Assembly: GCA_963716925.1 (NCBI GenBank)
Contig: CAVQUX010000014.1
Location: 1,095,351 to 1,159,350, forward strand
Direction: 5' to 3'
DNA from: DAISKN01 sp963716925
Lineage (GTDB): Bacteria > Acidobacteriota > Vicinamibacteria > Marinacidobacterales > SMYC01
Length of the DNA stretch: 64,000 bases
Positions within the stretch are counted from its first letter, which is position 1, and every line of letters starts with the position of its first letter. The notes under the pieces were generated by a model. It ran no database searches. It saw only the letters and a list, made by a program, of their open reading frames with translations, and was not told the DNA's origin. Positions 24,752 through 32,422 of this stretch are shown here, piece by piece. The translations under genes and the position numbers were made by a program.

Positions 24752-25951
24752 TTCCGGCCTGATTATAGGCTGAAGCTCGGAGCGAGCGTCGCTCTCCTGC
24801 TGGTCGCTTTCGTTGTCGAAGCCTCGGACCCGGTAGAGCGCCTTTCGTCTCCGGCAAGCGAGGAAAGCCTGACCCCGTTTCTCGCGGGCTCGAAGACGGG
24901 ACTCCACCTGAGCTGGCTCGAGAAGACGGCGGAGGGCCACCTTCTTCGCTACGCCCGCTGGGACGGAGCCCGCTTCAGCGAGCCCGCGACCGTGCGTGCC
25001 TCCGACAAGTTCTTCGCGAACTGGGCGGACTTCTCCTCGGTTCTTCCCTTCGGGGAAGGGCGCCTCGCGGCGCACTGGCTCGAGAAGTCCGCCGAGGGCA
25101 CCTACGACTACGACGTCTTCGTCTCGATCTCGGACGACGGCGGCAAGACCTGGAGCCCGGGGGCCAAGCCTCATCGAGACGGCGCTCCGGGCGAGCACGG
25201 CTTCGTCTCCCTCGTTCCCGCGGAAGCGAAGGGTTTCGCGATGGTCTGGCTCGACGGGAGGAATTTCCAGAAAGACGCCGCCGACAACGAAATGGCCCTG
25301 ATGTCGACGACGTTCGACGGGAACGCTTTCGCCGAGGAATCTCTCCTCGATGCGCGCGTCTGCGAGTGCTGCCAGACCGCGATGGCGCCGATCGAGGGTG
25401 GCTACTTCGTCGCTTACCGGGATCGGTCGCCGGAGGACATCCGCGATATCTCTTACGTTCGCTTGACCTCGGGTCGATGGAGTGAGCCGCGAACCGCCAG
25501 TGACGACGGCTGGCACCTCACGGGGTGTCCGGTGAACGGACCCCAGGTCTCGGCTGACGGGAACCGCCTGGCTCTCGCCTGGTTCACGGCGTCGAAGGAC
25601 GATCCCCGGGTACAGGTCGTTTTCTCCGAGAACGGCGGCGAGACTTTCGGGACTCCGGTCCGCGTCGATTCCGGGCGAGCGCTCGGTCGAGTGGACGTCG
25701 AGCTTACCGGCGACGGCGCCGTCGTGAGCTGGCTCGCGCGAGCGACCCGCGGCGCGGAGGTTCTGGCTCGACGGATCTCCCCCCGGGGAGACGCCTCCGA
25801 GATCGTCACCGTCGCCCGCACGGGCGCGGACCGCGCGAGCGGATTTCCCCGGATCGCGTCGTTCCAGGGGAAGATCTACGTCGCCTGGACGGAGGCCGAA
25901 TCCCGTCAGGGACCCACTCGTGTCCAGCTCGCGAGGCTCTCTCTCGAATGA
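24725..25951 (+). CDS. Exported BNR/sialidase-fold protein with a CxCC motif
   Basis: 408 residues. A signal sequence (LGASVALLLVAFVVEA) starts about 18 residues in, so the protein is exported. The body is a beta-propeller with BNR-type Asp boxes (SISDDGGKTWSPG near residue 140, FSENGGETFGTP near residue 300). It is not a typical sialidase: a cysteine cluster, DARVCECCQTAM near residue 212, and GCPVNGP near residue 262 are conserved-looking extra elements. Function unknown. GGAGAG lies 7 bases before ATG 24725. The next genes encode thiol-redox proteins (TlpA, DsbA-like), overlapping by four bases, so the cysteines may be their substrate; that is inference from the neighbourhood. Confidence 0.8.
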   Translation: MKSQKTDGHFRPDYRLKLGASVALLLVAFVVEASDPVERLSSPASEESLTPFLAGSKTGLHLSWLEKTAEGHLLRYARWDGARFSEPATVRASDKFFANWADFSSVLPFGEGRLAAHWLEKSAEGTYDYDVFVSISDDGGKTWSPGAKPHRDGAPGEHGFVSLVPAEAKGFAMVWLDGRNFQKDAADNEMALMSTTFDGNAFAEESLLDARVCECCQTAMAPIEGGYFVAYRDRSPEDIRDISYVRLTSGRWSEPRTASDDGWHLTGCPVNGPQVSADGNRLALAWFTASKDDPRVQVVFSENGGETFGTPVRVDSGRALGRVDVELTGDGAVVSWLARATRGAEVLARRISPRGDASEIVTVARTGADRASGFPRIASFQGKIYVAWTEAESRQGPTRVQLARLSLE

Positions 25952-26406
25952 CGGCGCTCGTTCTCCTGCTCCTCGCCCTGAAGCCCGACTACGAGCCGGC
26001 GAAGGATTTCGAGGCGAAGGACCTGGCGGGAAACGCCGTCCGACTCTCCGACTTGAAAGGGAAAGTCGTTCTCCTCAATTTCTGGGGCATCTGGTGCAAG
26101 AGCTGCCGGCAGGAGATCCCGCATCTATCGGCGCTCGACCGCGAGCTCAGGGAAAAAGGGCTCGTGGTCCTGGGCGCCGACTACGGCGACGCGCCCGAGG
26201 ACCTGGCGCCCTTCGCGAAGGAGCTCGACATGAGCTATCCCGTCCTCGTCGACGACGGGCTCGCGGACGCCTACGAGGTCCTCGTCTATCCCACGAGCGT
26301 CGTCATCGATCGGAAGGGCCGGATCCGGGGGCGCGTCGAGGGCTATCGGAAAGAGAGCTTCGAGGAAATGAAAGAGCTGGTGTTGCACCTCCTCGAGGAG
26401 AAATAG
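25948..26406 (+). CDS. TlpA/ResA-like thiol-disulfide oxidoreductase
   Basis: 152 residues, thioredoxin fold with active site WGIWCKSCRQEIPHLS (C-x-x-C) near residue 53, the cis-proline VYPTSVVID near residue 112, and the usual LSDLKGKVVLLNFW lead-in. A short hydrophobic N-terminus (ALVLLLLAL) is a minimal signal or anchor, so it probably works outside the cytoplasm as a reductant of disulfides or in cytochrome c maturation. ATG overlaps the BNR gene stop (ATGA). Confidence 0.9.
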   Translation: MTALVLLLLALKPDYEPAKDFEAKDLAGNAVRLSDLKGKVVLLNFWGIWCKSCRQEIPHLSALDRELREKGLVVLGADYGDAPEDLAPFAKELDMSYPVLVDDGLADAYEVLVYPTSVVIDRKGRIRGRVEGYRKESFEEMKELVLHLLEEK

Positions 26407-26407
26407 A

Positions 26408-27143
26408 TTGGGGAAGAAAAGGAAAAAGAACACGACTCGGGCGCCTGCCCCGCCGCCGGTAACGTCCGTCAACCGGCTCGGCGTCGTGGTCTCGGTTCTG
26501 CTCCTGGTGGGATTGGCGGTAGCCGTCGCTTTCGTCGGGCGAATGCCGCCGGAGGCGGCGAACGTTCCGCCCGCAGCCGAGCGAAAAACGGATCTCGAGA
26601 GATGGCAGGAAGCACCCCTTCGCGAGATCGCGCTCGACTCCGCGTTCGCCCTCGGTCCCGTGGACGCTCCGGTCACCATCGTGGAGTTCAGCGATTTCGA
26701 GTGCCCGTTCTGCCGCCAGGCGGCGAAGTATTTGAATGAATTGAAAGCGCAGTACGGCGACAAGCTGCGGCTGGTCTTCAAGGACTACCCCCTCGATTCC
26801 GCCTGCAACTCGTCACATCGAGAGGCAGACCCACGCGCTCGCCTGCAGCGCGGCCGTCCTCGCGCGGTGCGCGGGCGCTCACGGGCGCTTCTGGGAGATG
26901 CACAACGCGATCTTCGCGCTTCCCCAGCTGACCAACGAGTCGCTTCAATCTCTCTTCCACGATCTCGGAATCCAGGCCTGCGAGGACGAGGAGGCGTACG
27001 TCGCCAGTATCCAGGCCGACATCGAGGAGGGGCGGAAGCTCGGCGTCAACTCGACGCCGACCCTCTTCGTCAACGGCCGCGAAGCGCTGAATCGCGAAGA
27101 AGGCATCCGCACGATCGTCGACCACATTCTTTCCACTCCCTGA
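26408..27143 (+). CDS. DsbA-like membrane-anchored thioredoxin-fold protein, frameshifted
   Basis: A basic N-terminus (KKRKKN) and one transmembrane segment (LGVVVSVLLLVGLAVAVAFV) lead to a DsbA-type thioredoxin domain. The domain has VTIVEFSDFECPFCRQAAKY (C-P-F-C) and LVFKDYPLD, the pattern of the thioredoxin_4 family used for disulfide formation in secreted proteins. The frame breaks near 26815 by one extra base. The continuation (HIERQTHALACSAAVLARC, then FWEMHNAIF to GVNSTPTLFVNGREAL and the stop at 27143) lies in the next frame. Repaired length is about 244 residues. The TTG start follows the tlpA stop directly. Confidence 0.82.
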
Positions 27144-27156
27144 ACAACGAGGTCTT

Positions 27157-27948
27157 ATGAGGAAACACATTTTCGCTTCGTTCCTGCTCCTCTCGCCCGC
27201 GATAGCATTCGCCGCTCCGCCGGACACCGTCTTTCTCGAGGAGCTCACCTGGACCGAGGTCCGGGATCTCCTCGCGGCGGGAAAGACCACGGTCCTCGTG
27301 GCGAGCGCGGGAAACGAGCAGAACGGCCCCCACATGGTCCTGGGAAAGCACGAGTTCATCATGCGGCACACGGCCGACCGGATCGCGCGGAAGCTCGGTA
27401 ACGCGCTCGTCGCCCCCATCGTTACCTACGTCCCGGAGGGCGCCGTCGATCCACCCTCCGGGCACATGCGCTATCCCGGCACCATCACCCTTCCCAACGT
27501 CTATTTCATGAAGATCTACGAGTACGCGGCGAGGAGCCTCAAGGCCCACGGCTTCACCGACATCGTCTTTCTCGGCGACAGCGGGGGAAACCAGGACGGC
27601 ATGGAGGAAGTCGCCCTCGCCCTGAACGCCGAGTGGAGGGGAGGGAAGACCCGCGTCCACTTCGTTCCCGAGTACTACTCCGAGAACGGCTTCACCGACT
27701 GGCTCAAGACCCAGGGCGAGACCGACGAGAGCATCGGGACCCACGCGGGAATCTCCGACACTTCTCAGCTTCTCGCCATAGCACCCCAGCACATCCGGAA
27801 GGACAAGCTCGCGAAGGGCGGAGGATACGAAGGAAGCGGAGTCACGGGCGATCCCACGAAAGCGACCGAGGCCTACGGGAAGAAGGGCATCGACTACAAG
27901 GTCGAGACCGCGGTCGCTCGCATCCAGAAGCTCGTCCTCGAGCGGTGA
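27157..27948 (+). CDS. Exported creatininase family amidohydrolase
   Basis: 263 residues with a signal peptide (IFASFLLLSPAIAFA). Creatininase-fold motifs: LEELTWTEVRDLL at the start of the domain, NEQNGPHMVLGKHEF (the E-x-x-GPH-x-x-x-x-D/H metal site), FLGDSGGNQDGM and GTHAGISDTSQ (metal and active-site region). Family members cleave cyclic amides or formamides with two metals. Cytoplasmic forms act on creatinine or cofactor precursors; exported ones are less studied and the substrate is unknown. It overlaps the SNF2 gene by four bases (GTGA). Confidence 0.87.
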   Translation: MRKHIFASFLLLSPAIAFAAPPDTVFLEELTWTEVRDLLAAGKTTVLVASAGNEQNGPHMVLGKHEFIMRHTADRIARKLGNALVAPIVTYVPEGAVDPPSGHMRYPGTITLPNVYFMKIYEYAARSLKAHGFTDIVFLGDSGGNQDGMEEVALALNAEWRGGKTRVHFVPEYYSENGFTDWLKTQGETDESIGTHAGISDTSQLLAIAPQHIRKDKLAKGGGYEGSGVTGDPTKATEAYGKKGIDYKVETAVARIQKLVLER

Positions 27949-30800
27949 AGGATCTCTTCGAGGACGTACGCCGAAGCGCTCCACCTCAAGCCTGGTCGAA
28001 AGGTGTCACCCTCGCCCGGGAGGGCGCGGTCTCGGTCGAATCCGAGGACGGCGAGGAGATCGTCGCCCGGGTCGCCCTCCCCGGCTCACCCCTGACTCCG
28101 AGGGTTTCTCTGTTCCCGGACGACGGAGAGTGGGAGTGCGACTGCGGGAGCGTCCTCGAGGCCTGCGAGCACGCGGCGGCCGTGGTCATCGCCCGCCGCC
28201 AGGGCATCGCAGCGAAGCCCCGGAGAAACCCGCTCGAGTATCGCCTTTATCGCTCTCCCGAAGGGGTTCGACTCGAAAGAGGTGCTTCGGTCGACTCCCG
28301 CTTCCAGCCGATCGAGCTTCCTCTCGAACGGCTCACCGACGCGCCGTTCGAAGCCTCGCCGGAGGATCTCGAGATCGAGAAGGCGCTTCGCGGAAGCTTC
28401 CGGGGAGTGATCGACAAAACCGCCGCCGTGAGAGTGCTCGAAGCGCTGTCCCGCGCGCGGCACGTCACCCTCGACGGTGAGGCCGTCCGGATTTCCTCGG
28501 AGCCTCTCGTCCGCCCCCTGGTCGTCGACGACGCCGAAGGGGGCGGTTTTCTCCTGCGCCTCGGCGACTCCTCCGAGGTGCGGGAGAGGTTCAAGAACGG
28601 AATCGTCCTCGCCGGCGACTGCCTGAGGCCCGAAAGCGACCCCAGCTTGAGCGGCCGGGAGTGGGAGGAGCTCAGCCGGGGCCGAATCTACCGGCGCGAC
28701 GAAGTGGGAGAGCTGGTGGGGCAGGTTCTCCCTTCCTTGAAGGGGCGAATTCCGATCGAAGTCCGCGCTCGCGAGCTTCCCGGAGCGGTTCGCGAGAGGC
28801 CGAGGATTTCTCTTCGGACGGAGAGCCATGGAGACACGCTCTATGTCCTTCCCGGGATCGTCTACGGCGATCCGCCGCGGGCCCGCGTCGAAGGCGAAAG
28901 ACTCGTGGCCACGGGAAGGGGCGACGTTCCGCTGCGCGATCGCGACGCCGAAAAGAAGCTCGAGGAGCGCCTCACTCGCGAGCTGGGCCTTCTGATGGGA
29001 AGGGGAGAGGAGCTTTCCGCCGAAGACGCGGTAGCGCTCGTCGAGAAGCTCGGGAGACTCGACGTCGGAATCGAAGGCAAAGCGCACGAAAGGTTCCGCC
29101 TTCAGGGTGAGCTTCTCCCGCGTCTTACTCTCGGAGAGTCGGATTTCGCTCTCTCCTTCGAGGCCGGGGCTCGGCGCGCCGACCCGGCCGCGGTTCTCCG
29201 GGCATTCCGCGAGGGACGCTCGCTCGTCCCGCTTCTCGACTCCGGATTCGCCCGGATCCCCGCCGATTGGCTAGAGCGCTACGGCGATGCGATCGAGGAC
29301 CTTCTTCTCGCGCGCGAGAGCACGGGAGCTCTCACGAAAGCCTCGATCTTCGACCTCGCCCGTCTCGCCGAAGAGCTCGAGGCGCCTCCGCCCTCGGCCT
29401 TCGAGTCGCTTCGGGCTCTCGCCCAGGACTTCTCGGGGCTTCCGGAAGCACCGATTGCCGAGCCTCTTCGCACCCAGCTCCGCGACTATCAGAAGCGAGG
29501 CGTCGACTGGCTCCACTTCCTCAAGTCGGCTGGCCTGGGCGCTCTCCTCGCCGACGACATGGGACTGGGAAAGACGATCCAGGCGCTCTCGGCCCTCGAA
29601 AGGCGGAGTCTCGTCGTCGCGCCGACGAGCGTTCTCCGCAACTGGATGGAGGAAGCGAAGCGCTTCCGTCCCGAGCTTTCGCTCAGCCTCTATCATGGCC
29701 GCGAGCGCAAGCTCGACCCCGAGGCCGACCTCACGGTGACCAGCCATGCTCTCCTTCGGCTGGACCGCGAGATTCTGACCTCGATTCCCTGGGACACCGT
29801 CGTCCTCGACGAAGGCCAGGCGATCCGAAACCCCGACACCGACCTCGCCCGCGCGGCCTATGCGCTTTCCGCGCGGTTCCGCATGAGCCTCACCGGTACT
29901 CCAATCGAGAACCGGCTCGTCGACCTCTGGAGCCAGCTCCACTTCCTGAACCCTGGGCTCCTCGGAGGCCTGTCGTCGTTCGAGGAACGGTTCGTCCGTC
30001 CCATAGAGAAAGGTGAGGCGGAGCCTCTCGTGCGGCTTCGCGAGCGCATCCATCCATTCTTTTTGCGGCGGCTGAAGCGCGAGGTCGCCCCCGAGCTCCC
30101 GCCGCGCACGGACTCGACCCTTACCGCGGAGCTCAGCCCGAGCGAGCGCGATTTATACAACGCTCTAAGGCTCGCGGCACGGAAAGACGTCGTCGAGAAG
30201 CTCGAGAAAGGAGGCTCGGTCCTCGCCGCCCTCGAAGCTCTCCTTCGCCTGCGGCAGGCGGCCTGCCACCCGGCGCTCGTACCTGGGCAGGAGGCGTCGA
30301 GCTCCTCGAAAACCGAGCTTCTGCTCGAAGCCCTCGAAACCGCCGCCGCCGACGAGCACAAATCCCTCGTCTTCTCCCAATGGACAGCGATGCTCGACCT
30401 CCTCGAGCCGAAGCTCGCCGAGCGGGGCCATCGCTTCGTGCGCCTCGACGGCTCCACCGTCGATCGGGCCGGCGTCGTCGAGAGGTTCCAGAAAGACCCC
30501 GACGTCTCGGTCTTCCTCGTCTCGCTCAAGGCGGGCGGCGTCGGTCTGAACCTCACCGCCGCCGATCACGTGTTCCTCTTCGACCCCTGGTGGAACCCCG
30601 CGGTCGAGGAGCAGGCCTTCGACCGCGCCCACCGCATCGGCCAGGAGAGACCGGTCTTCGTCTACCGCCTGGTGGCCGCGGATACGGTGGAGGAGCGGAT
30701 CCTGGACCTCCAGCGGGAGAAGCGCTCTCTGGCCGAGCTCGCGTCGGGCGGCGGACCGGCGACACTGAGCCGGGAGGATCTCCTGCGGCTTCTCGAATGA
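27945..30800 (+). CDS. SNF2-family DNA-dependent ATPase with SWIM zinc finger
   Basis: 951 residues. Near the N-terminus WECDCGSVLEACEHAAAVVI has the C-x-C...C-x-H pattern of a SWIM zinc finger. A long unassigned middle region follows (about 100-480). The SNF2 helicase core starts with LADDMGLGKTIQALSAL near residue 540 (motif I). It continues with VVLDEGQAIRN (motif II as DEGQ), SLTGTPIENRLVDLWSQL (III), QWTAMLDLLE (IV), SLKAGGVGLNLTAADHV (V) and RAHRIGQ (VI). Bacterial proteins of this layout translocate on duplex DNA or remove bound proteins; the specific role is unknown. GTG 27945 overlaps the creatininase stop. Last gene of a run that starts at 24725. Confidence 0.93.
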   Translation: MKDLFEDVRRSAPPQAWSKGVTLAREGAVSVESEDGEEIVARVALPGSPLTPRVSLFPDDGEWECDCGSVLEACEHAAAVVIARRQGIAAKPRRNPLEYRLYRSPEGVRLERGASVDSRFQPIELPLERLTDAPFEASPEDLEIEKALRGSFRGVIDKTAAVRVLEALSRARHVTLDGEAVRISSEPLVRPLVVDDAEGGGFLLRLGDSSEVRERFKNGIVLAGDCLRPESDPSLSGREWEELSRGRIYRRDEVGELVGQVLPSLKGRIPIEVRARELPGAVRERPRISLRTESHGDTLYVLPGIVYGDPPRARVEGERLVATGRGDVPLRDRDAEKKLEERLTRELGLLMGRGEELSAEDAVALVEKLGRLDVGIEGKAHERFRLQGELLPRLTLGESDFALSFEAGARRADPAAVLRAFREGRSLVPLLDSGFARIPADWLERYGDAIEDLLLARESTGALTKASIFDLARLAEELEAPPPSAFESLRALAQDFSGLPEAPIAEPLRTQLRDYQKRGVDWLHFLKSAGLGALLADDMGLGKTIQALSALERRSLVVAPTSVLRNWMEEAKRFRPELSLSLYHGRERKLDPEADLTVTSHALLRLDREILTSIPWDTVVLDEGQAIRNPDTDLARAAYALSARFRMSLTGTPIENRLVDLWSQLHFLNPGLLGGLSSFEERFVRPIEKGEAEPLVRLRERIHPFFLRRLKREVAPELPPRTDSTLTAELSPSERDLYNALRLAARKDVVEKLEKGGSVLAALEALLRLRQAACHPALVPGQEASSSSKTELLLEALETAAADEHKSLVFSQWTAMLDLLEPKLAERGHRFVRLDGSTVDRAGVVERFQKDPDVSVFLVSLKAGGVGLNLTAADHVFLFDPWWNPAVEEQAFDRAHRIGQERPVFVYRLVAADTVEERILDLQREKRSLAELASGGGPATLSREDLLRLLE

Positions 30801-30829
30801 TTTCCGCTCGAGCTCCGTCTGACTTATTG

Positions 30830-30914
30830 TTTCAGTAATCATTTCATATATCGGTTCAGTTGCGGTACTATTTAGCTGTTGGCATTGTACTTATTCGGCA
30901 TTTTAATCGTTTCA
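30830..30914 (+). repeat. TTTCA direct repeats in the AT-rich leader of the HipA-like gene
   Basis: TTTCA occurs at 30830, 30842 and (as TTCAG) 30855, spaced 12-13 bases and so on nearly the same helix face; another TTTCA is at 30910. The surrounding 100 bases are far richer in A and T than the rest of the window. Site spacing and position ahead of a toxin-like gene suggest an operator, probably for the protein's own N-terminal DNA-binding domain. Confidence 0.35.
30879..30907 (+). promoter_or_regulatory. Promoter of the HipA/YjjJ-like gene
   Basis: TTGGCA (30879-30884), 17 bases, TTTAAT (30902-30907). The start would be near 30914, about five bases before the TTG start codon at 30919, so the message may be nearly leaderless. 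Confidence 0.4.
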
Positions 30915-30918
30915 CATT

Positions 30919-32232
30919 TTGACCGAACTGACCGACCGGCTGGATCAGGGAGTTGTCCCGGCGGGACAACTCGCCCGCGCGCTCGGCGTATCCCGGCCAA
31001 CACTGTCTCGTCGCGTTCGCGCGGAGAACGACAGGGTCGTCGCGCTTGGGCGGGCACGCGCGACGCGATACGGGCTCCGGCGTGAGATCAAGGACCTCGA
31101 GTCAGAGATTCCCGTACTCCGAGTCGACGCCGAAGGAAAACCACACGCCGCCGGAAATCTTGTCGTTCTCGCTGGGCGCCAAACCGCCTGGCTGCCTGCG
31201 GGCGAGGTCTTCGAAGGGCTACCGCCAGAAGTCGCCGACATGGCGCCTTCTGGATACATGGGCCGCGCCTTTCCCGGCCAGAATCCCGACTTGCCGCTGC
31301 CACCGCGGATCTCGGATTGGTCGAATGACCATATTCTCCCGGCCCTGGCGCGTCGGGGGGAGGACCTCGGCGGAAACCTGGTCGTCGGGGAGGAATCCAT
31401 CGAACGCTGGTTCTCCAGAGTGCCGATGCCGGTGACCCGCCGCGACTATCCGCGGCTCGCACAGGCGGCAGCGGCAGGCGAGCCCGCGGGCTCCTCGGCC
31501 GGAGGGGAGCGACCGAAGTTCGGCGCCTACGTGAACGGACGGCACAACATCGTGAAGTTCGTCCCGCGGGGAGATCTTCCCTCGCAACGGTGGGAGGACC
31601 TGCTGAGGTTGGAAGCCCTTGCGCTCGACGTGCTCAGGCAGGGAGACATCGCCGCGGTAGAAGCGAAGCTGGTGGAAACAAAAGCCCACATCTTCCTGGA
31701 GATCGTTCGCTTCGACCGGGTGGGCGAAAGGGGGCGGCGGCCCATGATCAGTCTGGCTGCGGCGTATCAAGATCCGAGCCAATCCTGGGCCCGTGCCGCG
31801 AGCTCGCTTCGCTCCAGGGGCGCGCTTTCGGATGAAGACGCCCGTCGTCTGCGCCTCTACGACGCCTTCGCGAGGCTGATTGGAAACGCCGATCGACATC
31901 ACCACAACATCGTTCTGCTGCCCGAGGAAGACAACCTCGGGGACTGCACGACGGCGCGGCCCGTGCGTTACCGCCTCGCACCTGCTTTCGACCAGCTGCC
32001 GACGCTCTACGCTCCCACCAACGACGGCCAGTTGCTCCATCGAGATTTTGTACTTCCAACACCGGCAGCCGACACCTGGGAGGTCTGGGGGCGCGCGGCG
32101 ACCCTTGCGGGAACGTTCTGGCGGCGAGCGAACGAGGACGAGACTCTGTCCGTTCCGATGCGAGAGATAGCACGTCGCAATTCACGGTTGCTGGGGCGAA
32201 TGCCGGTTCCCGGCCGAGAACCGCCGGGATGA
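30919..32232 (+). CDS. HipA-type kinase with N-terminal HTH (YjjJ-like)
   Basis: 437 residues. The first 50 are a helix-turn-helix (AGQLARALGVSRPTLSRRVR). The rest is a HipA-type kinase: ERPKFGAYV and HNIVKFVPRG (ATP-binding strands), RFDRVGERGRR, and the catalytic loop AFARLIGNADRHHHNIVLL near residue 320 (N-x-DRH-x-x-N), with LAPAFDQLP as the metal-binding D. HipA kinases phosphorylate aminoacyl-tRNA synthetases or related targets and slow growth. In YjjJ-like forms the DNA-binding part is fused, so no separate hipB is needed, and none is present. Start is TTG 30919. The AT-rich leader inside a GC-rich genome suggests acquisition. Confidence 0.82.
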   Translation: MTELTDRLDQGVVPAGQLARALGVSRPTLSRRVRAENDRVVALGRARATRYGLRREIKDLESEIPVLRVDAEGKPHAAGNLVVLAGRQTAWLPAGEVFEGLPPEVADMAPSGYMGRAFPGQNPDLPLPPRISDWSNDHILPALARRGEDLGGNLVVGEESIERWFSRVPMPVTRRDYPRLAQAAAAGEPAGSSAGGERPKFGAYVNGRHNIVKFVPRGDLPSQRWEDLLRLEALALDVLRQGDIAAVEAKLVETKAHIFLEIVRFDRVGERGRRPMISLAAAYQDPSQSWARAASSLRSRGALSDEDARRLRLYDAFARLIGNADRHHHNIVLLPEEDNLGDCTTARPVRYRLAPAFDQLPTLYAPTNDGQLLHRDFVLPTPAADTWEVWGRAATLAGTFWRRANEDETLSVPMREIARRNSRLLGRMPVPGREPPG

Positions 32233-32305
32233 CTTCGGCGTCGCGACGCGACCCGCCACCTGCCTCGGGCCGCGCTTCGAACGAGCAGCAGAGAAAAGAA
32301 TCGCA

Positions 32306-32335
32306 TTGACACCCGGGAGCCTGCGATCGTAGACT
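32306..32335 (+). promoter_or_regulatory. Promoter of the giant secreted-protein operon
   Basis: TTGACA (32306-32311), 18 bases, TAGACT (32330-32335). Predicted start near 32342 with a leader of about 80 bases that contains a small hairpin (CGCCG-agaa-CGGCG). It is the best -35/-10 pair I find in the window. Confidence 0.5.
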
Positions 32336-32422
32336 GCGCCTCCCCAACCGGGGCCGATCGCCGAGAACGGCGGGGCCGCCATCGCAATCTCGTTGTTTGT
32401 ACGGTCCCGAGAGATCTGCGCG

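Noticed and set aside
30919..32232. A complete hipBA-type operon
   Set aside because: No separate antitoxin gene precedes or follows; the DNA-binding part is the N-terminus of the kinase itself.
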